From Emticicia sp. 21SJ11W-3 (GTDB taxonomy: Bacteria; Bacteroidota; Bacteroidia; Cytophagales; Spirosomataceae), in assembly GCF_024138715.1 (NCBI RefSeq), contig NZ_CP092074.1, forward strand, positions 2,046,001 to 2,110,000: a stretch of 64,000 nt of DNA, in the 5' to 3' direction. Position 1 is the first letter of the stretch, and every line of letters starts with the position of its first letter. Positions 63,993 to 64,000 of this stretch are shown here, in pieces. The notes beneath the pieces are model-generated. The model saw only the letters and a list, made by a program, of their open reading frames with translations. It searched no databases and was not told the DNA's origin. Position numbers and translations under genes: made by a program.

Positions 63993-64000
63993 ATGCAAAT
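63993..64000 (+). CDS. Possible start of the next gene, cut by the window end
   Basis: An ATG at 63993 lies 28 bases after a TACTTTCG sequence (63958-63965) that resembles a -7 box with one mismatch. Only two codons are visible, so product and coding status are unknown. Confidence 0.25.

Noticed and set aside
1-64000. CRISPR array, tRNA, rRNA or prophage
   Set aside because: No regularly spaced repeats, tRNA arms, rRNA stretches or phage structural genes were seen on either strand.

Overview
The window is chromosomal DNA of a member of the Bacteroidota, most likely class Cytophagia (order Cytophagales); I cannot resolve the genus. The evidence is moderate GC, lipoprotein and SPI signal peptides on many genes, Bacteroidota-restricted families (DUF5723, DUF3857 transglutaminase, DUF4890-like, BT_3928-type DoxX, GWxTD, OMP_b-brl_3 receptors), weak or absent Shine-Dalgarno sequences, and repeated promoter-like pairs of the form TTTG-N18/20-TAnnTTTG, the -33/-7 pattern of this phylum.

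Layout. 0.3-3.5 kb: a membrane-anchored endonuclease/exonuclease/phosphatase, dprA and a lipid-anchored alpha/beta hydrolase. 3.7-9.9 kb: an exported AbgB-like M20 amidohydrolase, an Lrp/AsnC regulator and cobalamin-dependent metH. 9.9-10.8 kb: a SEC-C protein, followed by a complete IS3-family element (10789-12176) with imperfect 25-bp terminal repeats, a TTT target duplication and an A6G -1 frameshift site. 12.2-18.2 kb: three minus-strand genes (TPR/DUF3857/transglutaminase, DUF6580 membrane protein, circularly permuted ATP-grasp). 18.3-27.2 kb: DUF5723, a Tat-exported Gfo/Idh/MocA oxidoreductase, GNAT, GWxTD lipoprotein overlapping rlmB, LRR plus MerR, and a hydrolase. 27.4-33.5 kb: alaS; a GyrI-like/DoxX pair behind a VOC gene with a large internal in-frame deletion; an unrecognised lipoprotein/small outer-membrane protein pair; an FKBP isomerase. 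33.8-39.5 kb: a three-gene heavy-metal RND efflux operon whose pump carries the divalent-cation type TM4 signature. 39.6-50.6 kb: DUF1003, orphan ATP-grasp, archaeal-type proS, a Gly/Tyr/Ser low-complexity lipoprotein, a FadL-like porin, aroK, a DoxX/BT_3928 protein, DUF1599, folP and an SdpR-SdpI-like pair. 50.9-55.8 kb: thrA (fused aspartokinase-homoserine dehydrogenase), aroA and pyrB. 55.9-64 kb: DUF4890-like protein, a solitary nuoC, prfC, a 2OG-Fe(II) oxygenase, a short conserved-looking ORF, an outer-membrane beta-barrel receptor and an exported sialidase-like propeller.

Most of the window is housekeeping: amino-acid, folate, pyrimidine and one-carbon metabolism (metH, thrA, aroK, aroA, folP, pyrB), translation (alaS, proS, prfC, rlmB) and cell-envelope proteins. 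Convergent genes are separated repeatedly by strong, apparently bidirectional hairpin terminators. I see no rRNA, tRNA, CRISPR array, prophage or obvious defence island. The most interesting items are the deleted VOC gene, the IS inserted between a gene and its probable terminator, a candidate attenuator before thrA, a pyrB promoter nested in the aroA terminator, the orphan circularly permuted ATP-grasp and nuoC genes, and the unassigned lipoprotein/barrel pair. I do not see a clear new multi-gene system.
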